Source of the DNA: Halorhodospira sp.
GTDB taxonomy: Bacteria; Pseudomonadota; Gammaproteobacteria; Nitrococcales; Halorhodospiraceae
Assembly: GCA_007127935.1 (NCBI GenBank)
Contig: SKYL01000204.1
Coordinates: 1 to 5,962 of the forward strand
Reading direction: 5' to 3'
Length of the DNA: 5,962 bases
Shown: positions 5,899-5,962 of the stretch, piece by piece
Layout: each line of letters opens with the position of its first letter
Position numbering within the stretch: position 1 is the first letter of the stretch
Program-made: the position numbers and the translations under genes
Notes under the pieces: model-generated
The model's input: the letters and a program-made list of their open reading frames with translations, nothing else
Databases searched by the model: none
What the model was told of the DNA's origin: nothing

Positions 5899-5926
5899 GT
5901 ATAGGCAAGGTACGAAGGCGAGTCAA
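5898..5926 (-). promoter_or_regulatory. Near-consensus sigma-70 promoter of vapBC
   Basis: On the minus strand TTGACT (5926-5921, 5 of 6) is followed after exactly 17 bases by TATACT (5903-5898, 5 of 6). The predicted start is near 5891, about 14 bases before the vapB ATG. This is the best promoter in the window, as expected for a strong promoter kept down by its own operator. Confidence 0.75.
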
Positions 5927-5962
5927 CGGTTCACGGATAGATGCCGATCGCGGGCGCCGGTA

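Noticed and set aside
5246..5926. VapBC as part of a mobile element or island
   Set aside because: No transposase, integrase, terminal repeats or attachment-site duplication is visible, and base composition matches the neighbours.
5931..5962. Possible tail of a further minus-strand gene (PAPAIGIYP then stop at 5931-5933) or a plus-strand start at ATG 5941
   Set aside because: Seven to nine codons are too few to support either. The window ends before any motif appears.

Overview
The window is about 62% G+C by eye and densely coding. It comes from a diderm (Gram-negative type) bacterium, because it encodes an outer-membrane beta-barrel protein with a signal peptide and a C-terminal aromatic residue. 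The style of the Wzi-like protein reminds me of spirochaete outer-membrane proteins. That placement is a guess, and nothing here fixes the phylum.

Layout: the left half runs rightward. It holds the last 41 codons of a valyl-tRNA synthetase (1-126), then a strong promoter, then a two-gene unit. That unit is a Wzi-like outer-membrane capsule/surface-polysaccharide protein (191-1972) followed 6 bases later by a membrane-anchored family 2 glycosyltransferase (1979-3136). The right half runs leftward. It holds a VapBC toxin-antitoxin pair (vapB 5632-5877, vapC 5246-5635), a methylenetetrahydrofolate reductase of the non-classical mycobacterial type (4232-5119), and an acetamidase/formamidase (3176-4096). 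The two halves converge in a 39-base gap rich in G+C hairpins. The other long open frames in the window, including a 663-codon frame antisense to the amidase and reductase genes, look like shadows caused by high GC.

How the genes may work together: the Wzi-like protein and the glycosyltransferase form a plausible surface-glycan pair, one making or extending a glycan at the inner membrane and one handling it at the outer membrane. The amidase would release ammonia plus formate or acetate. If formate is the product, it could enter the folate one-carbon pool that the neighbouring reductase draws on, but they appear to be separate transcription units and the link is inference. VapBC is an independent, self-regulated module.

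The regulatory layer is unusually readable. Three promoter candidates share the exact -10 hexamer TATACT: wzi-like, amidase and vapBC. The vapBC promoter is close to consensus and carries an 8-bp perfect inverted repeat between the -10 box and the start codon, a likely autoregulatory operator. Genes without a visible Shine-Dalgarno (wzi-like and the reductase) have a -10-like box only 9-10 bases before the start codon, which suggests leaderless transcripts. Genes with a Shine-Dalgarno (amidase, vapB) have 18-20 bases. I found no RNA gene, insertion sequence or CRISPR array, and no stretch over 300 bases without a gene. I see no clearly undescribed system; the most notable items are the reductase type, the leaderless pattern and the Wzi-glycosyltransferase pair.
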